In this document: one piece after another, positions 23,401-33,800 of the stretch
Numbering within the stretch: position 1 is the first letter of the stretch
Layout of the letters: each line of letters starts with the position of its first letter
Source: Sphagnum compactum
Lineage: Eukaryota; Bryophyta; Sphagnopsida; Sphagnales
Assembly: GCA_965153455.1 (NCBI GenBank)
Contig: OZ234501.1
Coordinates: 6,014,001 to 6,078,000, forward strand
DNA: 64,000 bases
Direction of reading: 5' to 3'
The notes under the pieces: model-generated
What the model saw: the letters and a program-made list of their open reading frames with translations, nothing else
Told to the model about the DNA's origin: nothing
The model's database searches: none
Translations under genes and position numbers: made by a program

Positions 23401-24555
23401 TTGACACTAACAACACCAAAAGTAAAGCTAGTAAATGACTACCGATCCTGATTATGAAAAGGAATACAAAAGTGCCTAAATAGGACACAGAAATTGGTTA
23501 CATGTAGGGTAGTGTTGTTCTACCCTATGAACAAAGGGGGGAGCCCAAGGTCTGGATTGCAGCATTACTCAGTGTAATGATCAAGGCAGGTCAATACCCG
23601 GCCAGCCCGTATGATGAGAAACCCACCATACCAGGCCACCCTGCACAGGCAGGGATGTTTCATAAAATAGAATGCCCACCCACTAGGTCATTATGTCCTG
23701 CCGTCTAAAAGAGAGTTACAGTGGAATATGAGGTAGAGGGTAGTGAAGAGGACTTTTGAAATTTGTGTGTTTTTTTGCAGAGGATACTATAGGTGTAGCA
23801 GCAACAAAGGCTGTTTGGCCAGAAAGCAAGTGGAACGAAGCCGTAATGACCCATCCATGTTGATTGTCAGCTACACTGCTGAGCATAACCATCCTCAACC
23901 GTCTCACCGCAACTTGCTTGCAGGCTGCACCAGAGTTACCTCCTCAGGCAAGGAAGCCAAAGCTTCAGCTCAGTCTTGCAGCTCAACTACCATAGAGAAA
24001 CAAAGACCCTCAGATACAGCAACAGAACTCAAATTTGACTCTAAAGGACCTGCAACAGTACAATGCCATGACCATTCCAATCATGAGCTCAAAGGTCAAC
24101 AATGGGAAGGCTTCACAAATGGGGTCGATCACGAATCACAACCTGATGACATAGTGTTCATACATGATGACAATTTTTTTGCAGCCATACCTTCCAGTTT
24201 CAGTACCTCATGCACTCCTTATGGCGTAGAATCTTCTTCCCAAGAGCTGCATAAAACCCCCCTCATCAATGTGGTTTCTTTGGGAAAACTACAGCAGATT
24301 GCAATAGTGCAGTCCTATGTAGAGTCGCATGATCATCTTATGCTAGAATCTTTATCTGGCTCTTCTGTCAAGGATGAAGACTTTTTTGCCGAGCTAGAGG
24401 AGCTGCCTGATTCATTATCCATGACATCATTTGCATGTGGGAGCTTCTTTGAGGATCCATCTGATGAGGGTGTGGTGGGCATTACAGTTGTCGATCCTTA
24501 CAACCTCTTCAGCTGGTCCAATATCAACTCTCTGGAGAGCAAAGCAGCAATCTGA
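20472..24555 (+). CDS. WRKY transcription factor, group IIe, three exons
   Basis: A nuclear DNA-binding protein of about 578 residues. Proposed exons are 20472-21265, 22187-22354 and 23781-24555. The splice phases agree: introns 1 and 2 are both phase 2, and intron 2 splits an Arg codon right after GSPFP, the conserved R-type WRKY-domain intron. The WRKY domain (about residues 302-360) has [16 protein letters not shown], then a CX5CX23HXH zinc-binding pattern (Cys326, Cys332, His356, His358). [17 protein letters not shown] together with a basic KKR stretch before it is the group IIe signature. The N-terminal part is Ser/Ala/Arg-rich. A polyglutamine run opens exon 2. The acidic C-terminus ([14 protein letters not shown]) resembles group IIe C-termini and may activate transcription. 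An in-frame stop at 20388 makes 20472 the first ATG; 20577 is an alternative. The donor of exon 1 (CGGTATTG) is the least certain junction. Confidence 0.9.
21266..21475. repeat. Tandem repeat in WRKY intron 1, beginning at the exon 1 donor
   Basis: Five to six imperfect units of about 35 bp have the form GGGTATTGTACTTCTC, then GTATAATA, then a short spacer. The first unit begins at the proposed splice donor itself, so the GGTATTGTAC donor sequence is repeated downstream. The long open frame that runs to 21404 ends inside the array. Confidence 0.75.
21863..21880. repeat. 18-base G tract in WRKY intron 1
   Basis: An uninterrupted run of 18 G on the plus strand. Such tracts may form G-quadruplexes and are prone to length error in assemblies. 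Confidence 0.8.
22400..22955. repeat. About 100-bp degenerate tandem repeat in WRKY intron 2
   Basis: About five units share TTTTTACAAATCCAAAT, a CATTTTCAAATGTTACAA block and AGAATAGAAGACAAAGAAC. Units are clearest at 22690-22950. The intron is 1426 bp long, and the rest (22956-23780) shows no gene. Confidence 0.7.
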
Positions 24556-25165
24556 TCCAGATACAGAACATTAGTTCAAATACAAATTTTCATCTACTTC
24601 TGATTGATTCTTAGGATTAATTAAGCCAAGAAAAAGCAAATTACATTCTCCAACATTCATGCTTTGAGTTTAGATATGGTTGAATGTCTTTCAATCTCAG
24701 TAGCAGCCTCAGCTTTGAGAGAAAAACATACGGCATCATCTGCATAAGGCAGGTCTTCTAGGCCTCAGTTTTGAGAGAGATACTTGGGAAAAGAATCCAA
24801 ACTGTATACACAATTTCCAAACCATCCCCAATGTAAAAGACCCAAAAGAGAAAAGAAGGTGAATTTGGGTGCAAAATATACAGCAGAGTACCATATCAGA
24901 GTTGTAAAATATTTTCTGATACAGGAGAGCTAAACTGTTGGTTGACTTGTTTGCTAATCATATGAGAATACATGCAAATCTCTTCTGCATCAAGACAGGG
25001 TTTACAATTAGAAAGAGAAACAACAACCAATGTCAGATGGTCCATGTGAACCTGAGTATTTACATCAGCACACAAATTCAGATTCAACTGCATTTGGCTG
25101 TGCCTACCTCACAGGTTCAGGAATACAACATTTGGAAAGCCACCACAATTGAGCTCCTGTCAAGC
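24556..25165. other. Downstream of the WRKY gene; no further gene
   Basis: It presumably includes the WRKY 3' untranslated region. I see no unambiguous poly(A) signal and no other coding frame. Confidence 0.35.
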
Positions 25166-25167
25166 CC

Positions 25168-25196
25168 CCAAAACCCTAAACCCTAAACCCTAAACT
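25168..25196 (-). repeat. Short interstitial telomere-like repeat
   Basis: AACCCTAAACCCTAAACCC marks about three units of the plant telomere repeat (TTTAGGG read on the minus strand). So short a run can be a telo-box-like regulatory word or a trace of repair; it is not a telomere. Confidence 0.8.
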
Positions 25197-25732
25197 TGGC
25201 TCCTTGAACCTTGCTTATGAGTTGTTTCAATTGCTACAAATCAACAATGGCAACATAGATCCCAGTTCTTTCACGCATCTGCATTCTTGCCTATTGTGTT
25301 CCATCTAACTGCAACCATATAAATGACAGAATTTCACTACCTACCCATCCACTGAAATGAACCGAAATTGTAGTCCATATTACAGCCAGACTTCATACAA
25401 TAGGTAGATGCAAAAGTGGAAAGGTAAGTCAAGCATGAAAAGCAGAAGCAAAGACAACAGATCCGGAAGTGTTTGAATAGATCTAGAGTAGGAGCCTTAT
25501 ACCCTCAGGACATGCAGATAGGTGAGCGTTGAGAGTGAATGCATCAGCAGCAGGCCATTCATTGCCTTCCTCACACCATCCCTTCAGCTTTTCTTTCCTA
25601 TAGATTATATAGGAAAGAAGATACTTATGGGAAAACTTTGCCATTTTACAGAAAGCTTGAACGCCTTCTCATGGGCATCCTGAGTTTCTGTTGCATTTCG
25701 TGTGAAGTGGGAAGAAGACATTAGTTGTGATG
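25197..25732. other. Intergenic, nothing recognised
   Basis: No coding frame with family features. Composition is near the window average. Confidence 0.3.
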
Positions 25733-26166
25733 TCAGAGCAGCTCCACCCATGTCGAGTACGTGACCGTGCAACACCGGTGTTTCTCACATCCAAGATTAG
25801 TTCTTCACTTTTTTCCCAAATTCACCCATAAAACTGAAACTAGGACTGCAGAAGGTGCAAAAGGTAGGGAGACTATTAATAACAACCCACGTAAGTTCTA
25901 GACCAATCAAACCATCTAGCGATCCACAGCAAGTGTTAGGCTTTGCTGTGCCTTTTGCAAAGGCCTAGTGCACCAGCACCCCACCAGCGCACCGTGAAGG
26001 ATGAATGGTAAGTGGTCAGGAAACGGTTTTCTGTTGGGTTCCAGTTCATTAGTAACCATAGTTTTTGGCAACCTTCCAACCCTGTGCAAAAATGCCTGGC
26101 CAAAACCATTTTGATTTTTCTTCATTCAACTTTTCCACATACTGTGCACCCGGTGAGATGCTCTCA
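25733..26166. mobile_element. PIF/Harbinger (Tourist-like) MITE, copy 2, carrying an R1 left end
   Basis: The ends GAGCAGCTCCACCC (from 25736) and, reversed, GAGCATCTCACCGGGTGCAC (to 26163) are flanked by TCA on both sides (25733-25735, 26164-26166), again a 3-bp target duplication. The inside aligns with copy 1 at 5816-6213, for example CACCCATAAAACTGAAACTA. In the middle (about 25972-26065) it contains a piece matching the left end of R1 (CACCAGCGCACCGTGAAGGA, GGTCAGGAAACGG) without a matching right end. The element is therefore chimeric or nested. Confidence 0.8.
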
Positions 26167-26401
26167 AGACTTGTTGGCTATATTTTTTTGTCCACAAATA
26201 ATGTAAAATAAGAAAAGGCAACTTAACAAATTGTGAGGCCACCAAGATAGGAAACCTTAAAATGTGTACAAATGTAATGGTCATGATGCCTGTCCTATTC
26301 CACCGTGTAATGTTCCATCATCGTCTATAATAAGAAATTTGTAGCTAAGTATTTTATGGCATTACTGTTTTTTTGAAAAGAAACAAAAAAGCACCCAATT
26401 C

Positions 26402-26870
26402 CAACGGGATCTGGTCTTATCATGTGGCGCATGTGCCAAAGACCTGGTTTCGGGACCTGGATTGTAGCCGAACGCGTGCCTTGTGAAGAAGGCTAACGAG
26501 ATCTGGTCTTAGCATCTGACGCAGGTGCCAAAGACACGGACGGTTTCGGGACCTGGAGTGGAGGTGCACGCCAGCCTTGTGAAGGCTAACGAGATCTGGT
26601 CTTAGCCATGTTTCGCATGTACCAAAGACCTGGTTTCAGGACCTGGAGTGGAGACGGGCATGCGAGCCTTTGCGAAGACTGCTAACGGATCTGTTCTTAG
26701 CTTGTGGCGCAGGTGCCAAAGACCTGGTTTCAGGACCTGGAGTGATGCGAGCGTTGCGAAGAAGTGCTAACGGGATCTGGTCTTCGCATGTGGTGCAGGT
26801 GCCAAAGACCTGGTTTCAGGACCTGGAGTGGAGGCGGGCATGCGAGCCTGTTGCAGGCGCAGGGCTTTGA
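26402..26870. repeat. Minisatellite of about 90-bp units upstream of the CCDC25 gene
   Basis: Five head-to-tail units start at about 26402, 26493, 26586, 26682 and 26767. Each contains CTAACGGGATCTGGTCTT, GGTGCCAAAGACCTGG, TTTCAGGACCTGGAGTGGAG and GGGCATGCGAGCCTT. The array is GC-rich with CpG dinucleotides, unlike its AT-rich surroundings, and ends about 350 bp before the start codon. Reading frames through it are repeats, not genes. Confidence 0.9.
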
Positions 26871-27177
26871 AGCTTCCGCAGCGCACACAAAGAGAGGAGA
26901 AACACGCACACAAACGTACCATGGAGCTGCTACTTCTGAGCCTCTTTTGCTCTCACTTGCTGCCAATCATGTCGCCTTCCTCTGCCCTCATCTGATGACT
27001 CCCGTCTTCAACTTCCCAAACCCTTGACACCCATCTTTTCCTTCCGACTAGGTCTTGGCCGGGTGTGAGGATCTCCCCTTAGAATTGCAGAGCAGCTTTG
27101 GAGGAAGTGATATGTGAGCGCTTGTGGAGGCTTTAGAGAGGTCTCCTCTCTCAGTTATTGAAACGCGAAAGAGGTTT

Positions 27178-27214
<37 letters not shown>

Positions 27215-27221
27215 TTTCACA
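26871..27221 (+). promoter_or_regulatory. Putative promoter and 5' untranslated region of the CCDC25 gene
   Basis: The interval between the minisatellite and the start codon is relatively GC-rich and without a clear TATA box. It contains a (AG)n run at 27179-27211 that ends 10 bases before the ATG and therefore probably lies in the 5' untranslated region. Plant GA repeats in this position are known binding sites for BBR/BPC GAGA-binding proteins. That link is inference here. Confidence 0.5.
27179..27211. repeat. (AG)16 microsatellite just upstream of a start codon
   Basis: A perfect AG dinucleotide run ending 10 bases before the ATG at 27222. Confidence 0.95.
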
Positions 27222-28780
27222 ATGGTGTACTATTTCAAGGCCAGACCTGAGTTGGGAGACTACACCATCTACATGGGTCTTGACAAGTTTGAGAACGAAG
27301 ATCTCATCAAATATGGGTGGCCTGAAGATATCTGGTATGTGAGGAGGAAAGTTGGCAAGTGTTTGGGTTTGTGTTTTCTGGAAACTTTGCATGTCTGTGT
27401 TTTTTTCTGATGGAAAAAGACTCGGATTAAGTATGATGGGTGTGTGTTTTGAAGTGGTCTTCTTCTGCGTGGGGGTGGGGGGATGTTATAATGGATGGTG
27501 TGTGCAGGTTTCATGTAGACAAGCTTTCTTCAGCCCATGTGTACCTGAGGCTGCATAAGGGTCAAACCATAGAGAGCATCACCCCAGAGCTTCTGGAGGA
27601 TTGTGCACAGCTCGTGAAGGCAAATTCCATTCAAGGTTCGATTCCTCTGCAGAAATCTGTATTTTGGTGCATGCATTCTTGGTGCTCGGTTTGGCAGGGG
27701 ATTATTATTGTAAGTTTCCAATCTGAAAGAGAATTTTAGGGTTTTGATCATTTCCAAGAGAAACTACAAAAGAGAGGCTGATGCTGAATGTTCAAGGGGT
27801 GTGTTTGTGAAGGTAACAAACTCAATAACTTGGATGTCGTGTACACACCATGGTTCAACCTGAGGAAGACTCAAGGCATGGACGTGGGCCAAGTTGGATT
27901 TCACAATCCTAAGCTTGTGAGAGCTTGTGTCCTCCCCTTGGATGTATTCTCATGTTGTTCAAGTTGTTGCCACTACTGAACAAACATGTCTGGGTTTTTT
28001 CTTGCATGTGTACAATTCTGACCAGTCTTTGTGGAGTCTTGACTGCCCATAGATTGTTTCTTTTAGCACCAAAAAACATGAGACTTGAAACCTGTTAATG
28101 TAAAACAGTTGCAATTGCAGGTCAAAACAACTCGGGTTGAGAAGCGCATCAATGAAATTGTCAACAGGTTGAACAAGACAAAAGTTGAACGCACACCTGA
28201 CTTAAAAGGTACTTGGCTCTGTCTGCTTAAATTGTAGGTTGTTCTGACTTGGATGTTAATTTCTCCTCTTTTACACAAGGCTGCACAGAAACTTGTGGGA
28301 ACTCATAAGCCCTTTCTTGTGCTGGGACACAGCTGAAAGGGAGGTCTACAATGCTGCGGAGAGAGCAGAGAAGAAGGCTCATACCAGAGAGAAGGTATTA
28401 CATTACATGCTTTGATTGACCTAATCTCAATCACAAGATGGCTTTGTTTGATTGTCAGTCCTGGAACCTGCTGTCTTGAGGTTCTATTGAACATTTGCTG
28501 AACCATAACCTATGACTACTGATGGCGTACATAGACAAGTTGATTATGGCCTTGCAGTGCCACATGCCAAGTGGACAGAATTTTGTTTAATGTTGTACTA
28601 ACTGAGGTGAATCTGCTTGTTGGTTAGAAACGACATGAGGAAATGGAGCGTCTGGAGAAGGAGAGGCAAGCAGAGGTTCGAAGCTACAAGGGACTAATGG
28701 TCCCGAAGAAGATGACATCCAACAAGGACATTGCTGCCAAAGGGAAGAGCCTTGCAGAGTTGGAAGAGGACTTTATGTGA
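27222..28780 (+). CDS. CCDC25-like NFACT-R (DUF814) domain protein, six exons
   Basis: The plant orthologue of coiled-coil domain-containing protein 25, predicted 215 residues, close to the usual family length. Exons are 27222-27334, 27508-27635, 27813-27916, 28121-28208, 28333-28394 and 28628-28780. All introns are GT-AG and the phases agree, giving one continuous frame. The N-terminal NFACT-R domain (about residues 1-110) shows [22 protein letters not shown], the [14 protein letters not shown] core, [22 protein letters not shown] and GQVGFHNP. A charged helix follows ([27 protein letters not shown]), then [17 protein letters not shown] and the acidic end LEEDFM. NFACT-R is shared with Rqc2/RqcH ribosome-quality-control proteins. 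The role of the free-standing plant protein is not established; human CCDC25 is reported as a DNA sensor. No frameshift or missing core motif is seen, so the gene is probably functional. Confidence 0.95.
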
Positions 28781-30480
28781 CAAAGATGCACCTTCTTTTT
28801 GGACCTGCATTGGAAACTTGGGCATGCTGAGATGAAACACATTAGTGTCATGCAATTCTTAAGAGAGAAGTGTAGGTAAGGCCACCTTCTAGTTTAAGAT
28901 GTGGTTGAAACCAGAAATTCCTTCTATGAAAGCTTTGAGTAAACTCTTTACATTGGAAGCCATTATTTTTGCTGCTAAGATGTGTTCTTGTAGCTAGCTT
29001 TTTTTAAATTGCTCTTTGAATTTCTATTTGATATTGTCCCTCAGCTGATATGTTGTCAAGGACTCTGCATAGTGAATGTGCAGTGCTCAGTCTGATGCGG
29101 GCTCTTGCTAATGTTTGCAGTATGTTAGTGTGGTTGCTGACCAGCAAATGTTTTGTTTGCTGATCTTCATACTATGGGCATTTGTTTCACAGAATTTCCA
29201 TATTGTAGAAATTGGACATAGATAATGAACAGGGTTTTTAAGATCAACAAGGTGTCAAGCTCATGCTGGACCTTGGAATTCTTTTTGTGGCTGCTTCGTT
29301 CAAGGTAGTGGAATTCCAGTACCATGTAGGCAGGCATCAACCTCTTTGTAGAGAAGAAAATTGGAGAGGTATGAGATGCTGTCACCACCAAGAGAAACCC
29401 AGCACCTATGTTTCTAGGCATCATGTGTCTGATCCCTAGGTTCTGATGACAGTGTCTTCAGAAGACTTGTTGGTTCCAAACCTTGGCAGACTAGAAGAGG
29501 AACTGCAGTTCCATGCCTGGTTTCTTGCCTTATCTAAAATTAACTGGTTCCACCTCTGTCTGTTTTTTGAAAACCAGTGGTCTGTGATGGTTTCTCATTT
29601 GCCAGGGTACACCTTTGTTCTGGTCAGGTAAGGATGTGCATTGCCTGCTACAAACCTAATCAGTTTTGTTTGTGCAGATAGGCAAGTTTCACTTTAAGAA
29701 ACATCCCATGGTCTCATGATTTGTACTGGGGATTGCACATAGCTGGAGAACCAAACTCATTGGAAGTGCTGCTAGCAAAGGATCAGTGTACAGGTAAAAG
29801 CTGTGTAATTATTTGGTGCATTGCTCCTTGGTCTCCTGGTCAGTGGAATAGGCTTGCTTATGCTATCAATCTTTGCATCAGGCATTCTTGGGTTGCAGAC
29901 TCTGGAGTTTCACAGACATTTGACGAGGCATCCGGTGAATATTGTGGAACCTTATCAACGGACTGTTACAATTTGAGGATCAGAGGTGCCATCCTCTGTT
30001 GGGGCAGAAATTTTACTGAAGGTAAGGCACCCTCCATATGCACTAGAAAAAATCCACTGGTCCTTTGTGGGAATGAAATTAAAAGGTTTGTCTTTGTTGA
30101 GTGAAGATCCAATCTCAGCCACTTAACCATGATAGTCCCATAGTTCCTTCCTCTTGTGTTGATTCCAAAAAACCTTTCAAACGCTCTTTTTTTGTCTTCA
30201 TAGTTCTTTTCAATTCTAAGAAGTTTGAATTGAATCATTGAAGAATGGAGAAATGTCTCCCTTTTGTTGGAGTTTTTTGAGTTTTCAACTTATTCTACTA
30301 AGATCAACCTATCAAGTTTGAGAGTTAGAATGAAAGTTTTAGCAAATCAAGTTTTGATAGGATGTCAAAGTCCCATAATTTCAGCATCTTCTGGGTTTAG
30401 AGGTTAGAGGTGTGACCCCTTTGATTCAAAGACATTTGGTTGAAGAATCCTAGACAGGTAGTTTGTTTTGTCATGTTGAG
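28781..30480. other. Downstream of CCDC25; intergenic
   Basis: The 3' untranslated region presumably starts here. Reading frames of 60-130 codons (for example 29721-30104) lack family features, and I regard them as chance. Confidence 0.4.
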
Positions 30481-30484
30481 ATCT

Positions 30485-30800
30485 CCCAAAGCATGGGCTC
30501 CCAGATGTGTTCTTGGTACCATTGGAAAGTCCTTGGTGAGCACAGGTGTGGCGAGGGGGTTTTCTAATGCCTGCAATACTGGAGTTATTTAATTTTGAGT
30601 AATTTTATCATTGGAAATTCAATAAAGATCAAAAATTAAAAATTTTAGGGAAATTGGGGTTGCCCTCTTAATACCAAAGCCCTTGATGACTATGGATGGG
30701 TCCATTGAGGTGGTTTTATAATTTCAGATCTGTGGTGCAAGAGTTATTGAATTTTGAGTTACTTTTGTTGTTAAAAATCCAATAAAAATCCGAAATCAGT
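30485..30800. repeat. Dispersed module with TTGGAAAG word, internally duplicated
   Basis: GTGTTCTTGGTACCATTGG followed by AAAGTCCTTGG at about 30507 matches 40901-40928. The block GAGTTATTTAATTTTGAGT (30584) recurs as GAGTTATTGAATTTTGAGT (about 30740) within the same module. A similar arrangement lies at 44075-44345. The copies are diverged and non-coding. Confidence 0.5.
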
Positions 30801-33800
30801 CTTCTATGGGAAGTGGATTTCACACAACACAGAATGGTTCTGGTCAATTGGAAATTCCATAAGACTTTACACATTATTAAATTCCTCACTTTGGTATCTA
30901 CAATGTTTTGACTTTTCACAGTGCGAAGATCTTTCAGAACAATGTTCAACTCTTGATTTGGCTGTATTATATGATCCAAAAGCATGTGTACTTTGTAAAT
31001 ATACATTACAATATGTGCTCAATGGCACAGGCCACACTAGTAAGGATGAGATTAGGTTTATATAATTGAGCAAACTCAACAGTTTTCTCTTCTCAGCTAG
31101 ATTTCATGCTAGATAACTTGTATGGCTCATTTTGGAAGGCAATCTTTTAATGTAGTCAATTGTTATCCTAGTGAATACTGATTGTGCAGTCTTTTGAACA
31201 AGGTTCAGGAAATGTGTCTTCTCAACCAATTTGATTCTTTGAATTCCTATCCAGTTTTCCATTGTAAGTTATCCTCAGTATGTAGAGGATACGCTTGTTC
31301 CTGATTTTTCCAACTTCATATATCTAAACAAGGATTCTCAGGAGAGCTTAATTGAACTGTTACTGGCTTCTTTTGCAATTTCTTGGATGTGACAATTATT
31401 GCAACATTTCAAAGGCTTAATCAAGCATTGAAAATTGCTTACTAGGTAGTGTTTTCAGCCAGGATATATTGTTTTAATGCGATTCTTAAGCCTATGGGGA
31501 TTCCAATATTTTAGATTATGAAAATCTTGGAGTATTGAATAGTCAATTATACAGGTTCTTTAGGCTTTGGAGCTTGAAAGAGTTCTTCATAGCTGAAATG
31601 GCAACCTAAATTGTTGAAGAAAGCAAGTTTCTCTGCAAAGTTTGTTTTGAACTAGATGAAAGGTCTGCTTAACAATAAGTTTTGCCTTTGGAATCTTCAA
31701 AATTATCATTACCAATGTGTCTTCACCTAAGTGGAGAGCTTTTCTAAACCCACTTTGTCCTCAAAAGATCTCGTATTCAAAGGTCTATGTTTTTTCTCTC
31801 TTTGCATCCCCCTTCTTTTTGGGTTTTTTCCTTTTCCTTTTATCATTATCTTTGGTTTTGTGTTGCTTTTCTTCCTTGCTTTTTTGGTCTTCTCCTTCTC
31901 TTTAAAGTTCAATGTGTTGTTGAGTTAGCCAGCATTACGGCCAAGTTCTACGACTTCTATGGGTTGTCAATCCTGGGACAGAAACTCAGTATGTTGGTTA
32001 ATTTTTTAATATTAACCCATTGCTGGGAGTTGGTGAGTTTGGGAATGTTTATGGTAGGTTGTCAATACGATTTGCAGATGTTCCCAAAGCCAAGTGAGGG
32101 CTAACCACGATTAAGGGTTAATCATTTGACCAACTCCAATTCAAAAAATTCATCTCCCTGCAAATGGATATTAATATGAAGTCTACATTTAATCTATAAT
32201 CAATGGATGCATGAAATTCGAGTGCCATTTAAGTTGAATACCCTATATTTCATTTTGGGTGAAAGATATTGAACATACATTTGCAAGCATTGGCTATGAG
32301 AAAATCAAGCATTGAATTTTTAATTAAGGACTAACATTAATAAATATTGCCACCTAATAAACTAGTAGCTACCCTTCAGAATGTGTAAAGCTTGTGTTGA
32401 TCTAAATGTGTCAAACGTGTCAAATCTTCAACTTCATTTCTCTTTATTTCATTGTTTATTTTTTCAATTTTGGCACAAGTCATGCACATTTACTACTTAG
32501 TTTTGGCATATGTGACCTTAATATTAGTAACAGTACTTAACAATATTAGGAACCTCTTATGAAGAATGAAGGTTGTTGAGCCATTTAGGAATCAACCTAA
32601 TGATAATATTGGGTAATCCTATTTAAGATCTAAAGAACGCCATAACTAATTCTAAAGATGTCTAAAAATTATGATTCTGCTTGAATTGAGTTTTGAAACC
32701 TCTGTCTTTCAAATATGAAAAATTGCATTGAAAACAGGTCTATTTTCATTGAATATTTCAATGATTATTTGTCATGTCTACCTCATGTTGTTGGTGGTGG
32801 TCTCTGAACAAGTGTATGACTCTTGTTGTTGTTCAAACTGCTTTTTACTTTTTTCTTGGTCTTGTTTTCTCTTTTCTGGAGGGTTGGGTTTCCTCCCTTC
32901 CATGGTTTCTGATTGGTTGCTGTTATGTTGTCAGATCTGAAAGTGCACAAAGAACTAGTAAATTTTTTTAGTGTATGTGGAGGCCGCCTTACCCACCTTA
33001 TGCATAAGGTGCCTCCTCCTCTCCTCAAACAAAATCTCAGCTGTTAAAACTCTACCATATCTTTATGTCAGATAAGGACCCTTGAATGAGGCAGTTCTGA
33101 GGATTCAGGTCCTACTCTTGGCTCCTGCCTTGCGCTGGGCCCATATTCCGCGAATGGCCCTTGGTCCTTATCCTACACAACTTCATTGTTGGGTCATTTC
33201 TCAATTTCTTTTCAGGTTGACATGAATTATAAGTATTCAGAAATTCTCAGTACTTCCCAAGATATTTCTCTTTGTTGCCTCTTGTCTGTCATGTCAGTGT
33301 GGGTTATGGTTCCCAAACAGAATCATGTAGTCTTAGCCATTGGAGTTTCCACCTATTCCTATTTGCATAAATAATTCACTCTAATGTGTGTTTTCTCCTC
33401 CCCCAAACCTCACTACACTAGTCTCAAAGGAGATTCGTTCTAAAGGTAATGTCTGAAACTTTCTCACAGGGTGGCAATATAATTTTATTATTTTCTCACC
33501 AAAGGTCTTCTCCCAAAGGGTTGAAACAATTAAAATTTTCCTGCAACCCTAAAATAGTGTGAGGGTTTTTAAGTTTTAATGTGTCACTACCGGTTACAGT
33601 TTGCAATAGGTATGACATACTGAGGCCATTAACATCAAAACATGAAGATGGCAGTCACTCTTCCAATAGGAATTCTGCCATGTATCTTTTGCTGTTCATG
33701 AGTTCTTTCTTGTGATTTACATAGTGCTTTCACGCAAAATCCTGATCCCATTTTCTCATCCTGACCTTGTTGACTGACTCGTGTTGTTTTAGCTCTTCCT

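Noticed and set aside
25168-25196. A chromosome end
   Set aside because: Only about three telomere-like units are present, with normal sequence on both sides.
26670-27027. Reading frames over the minisatellite
   Set aside because: They exist because the repeat unit lacks stops; both strands are open and the peptides simply repeat.
27590-27660. tRNA-like GGTTCGATTCC at the end of CCDC25 exon 2
   Set aside because: The word falls on the exon 2 donor and flanking sequence gives no acceptor, D or anticodon stem.
29721-30104. 127-codon frame downstream of CCDC25
   Set aside because: No family features, no splice partners and ordinary random-frame composition; probably chance in non-coding sequence.
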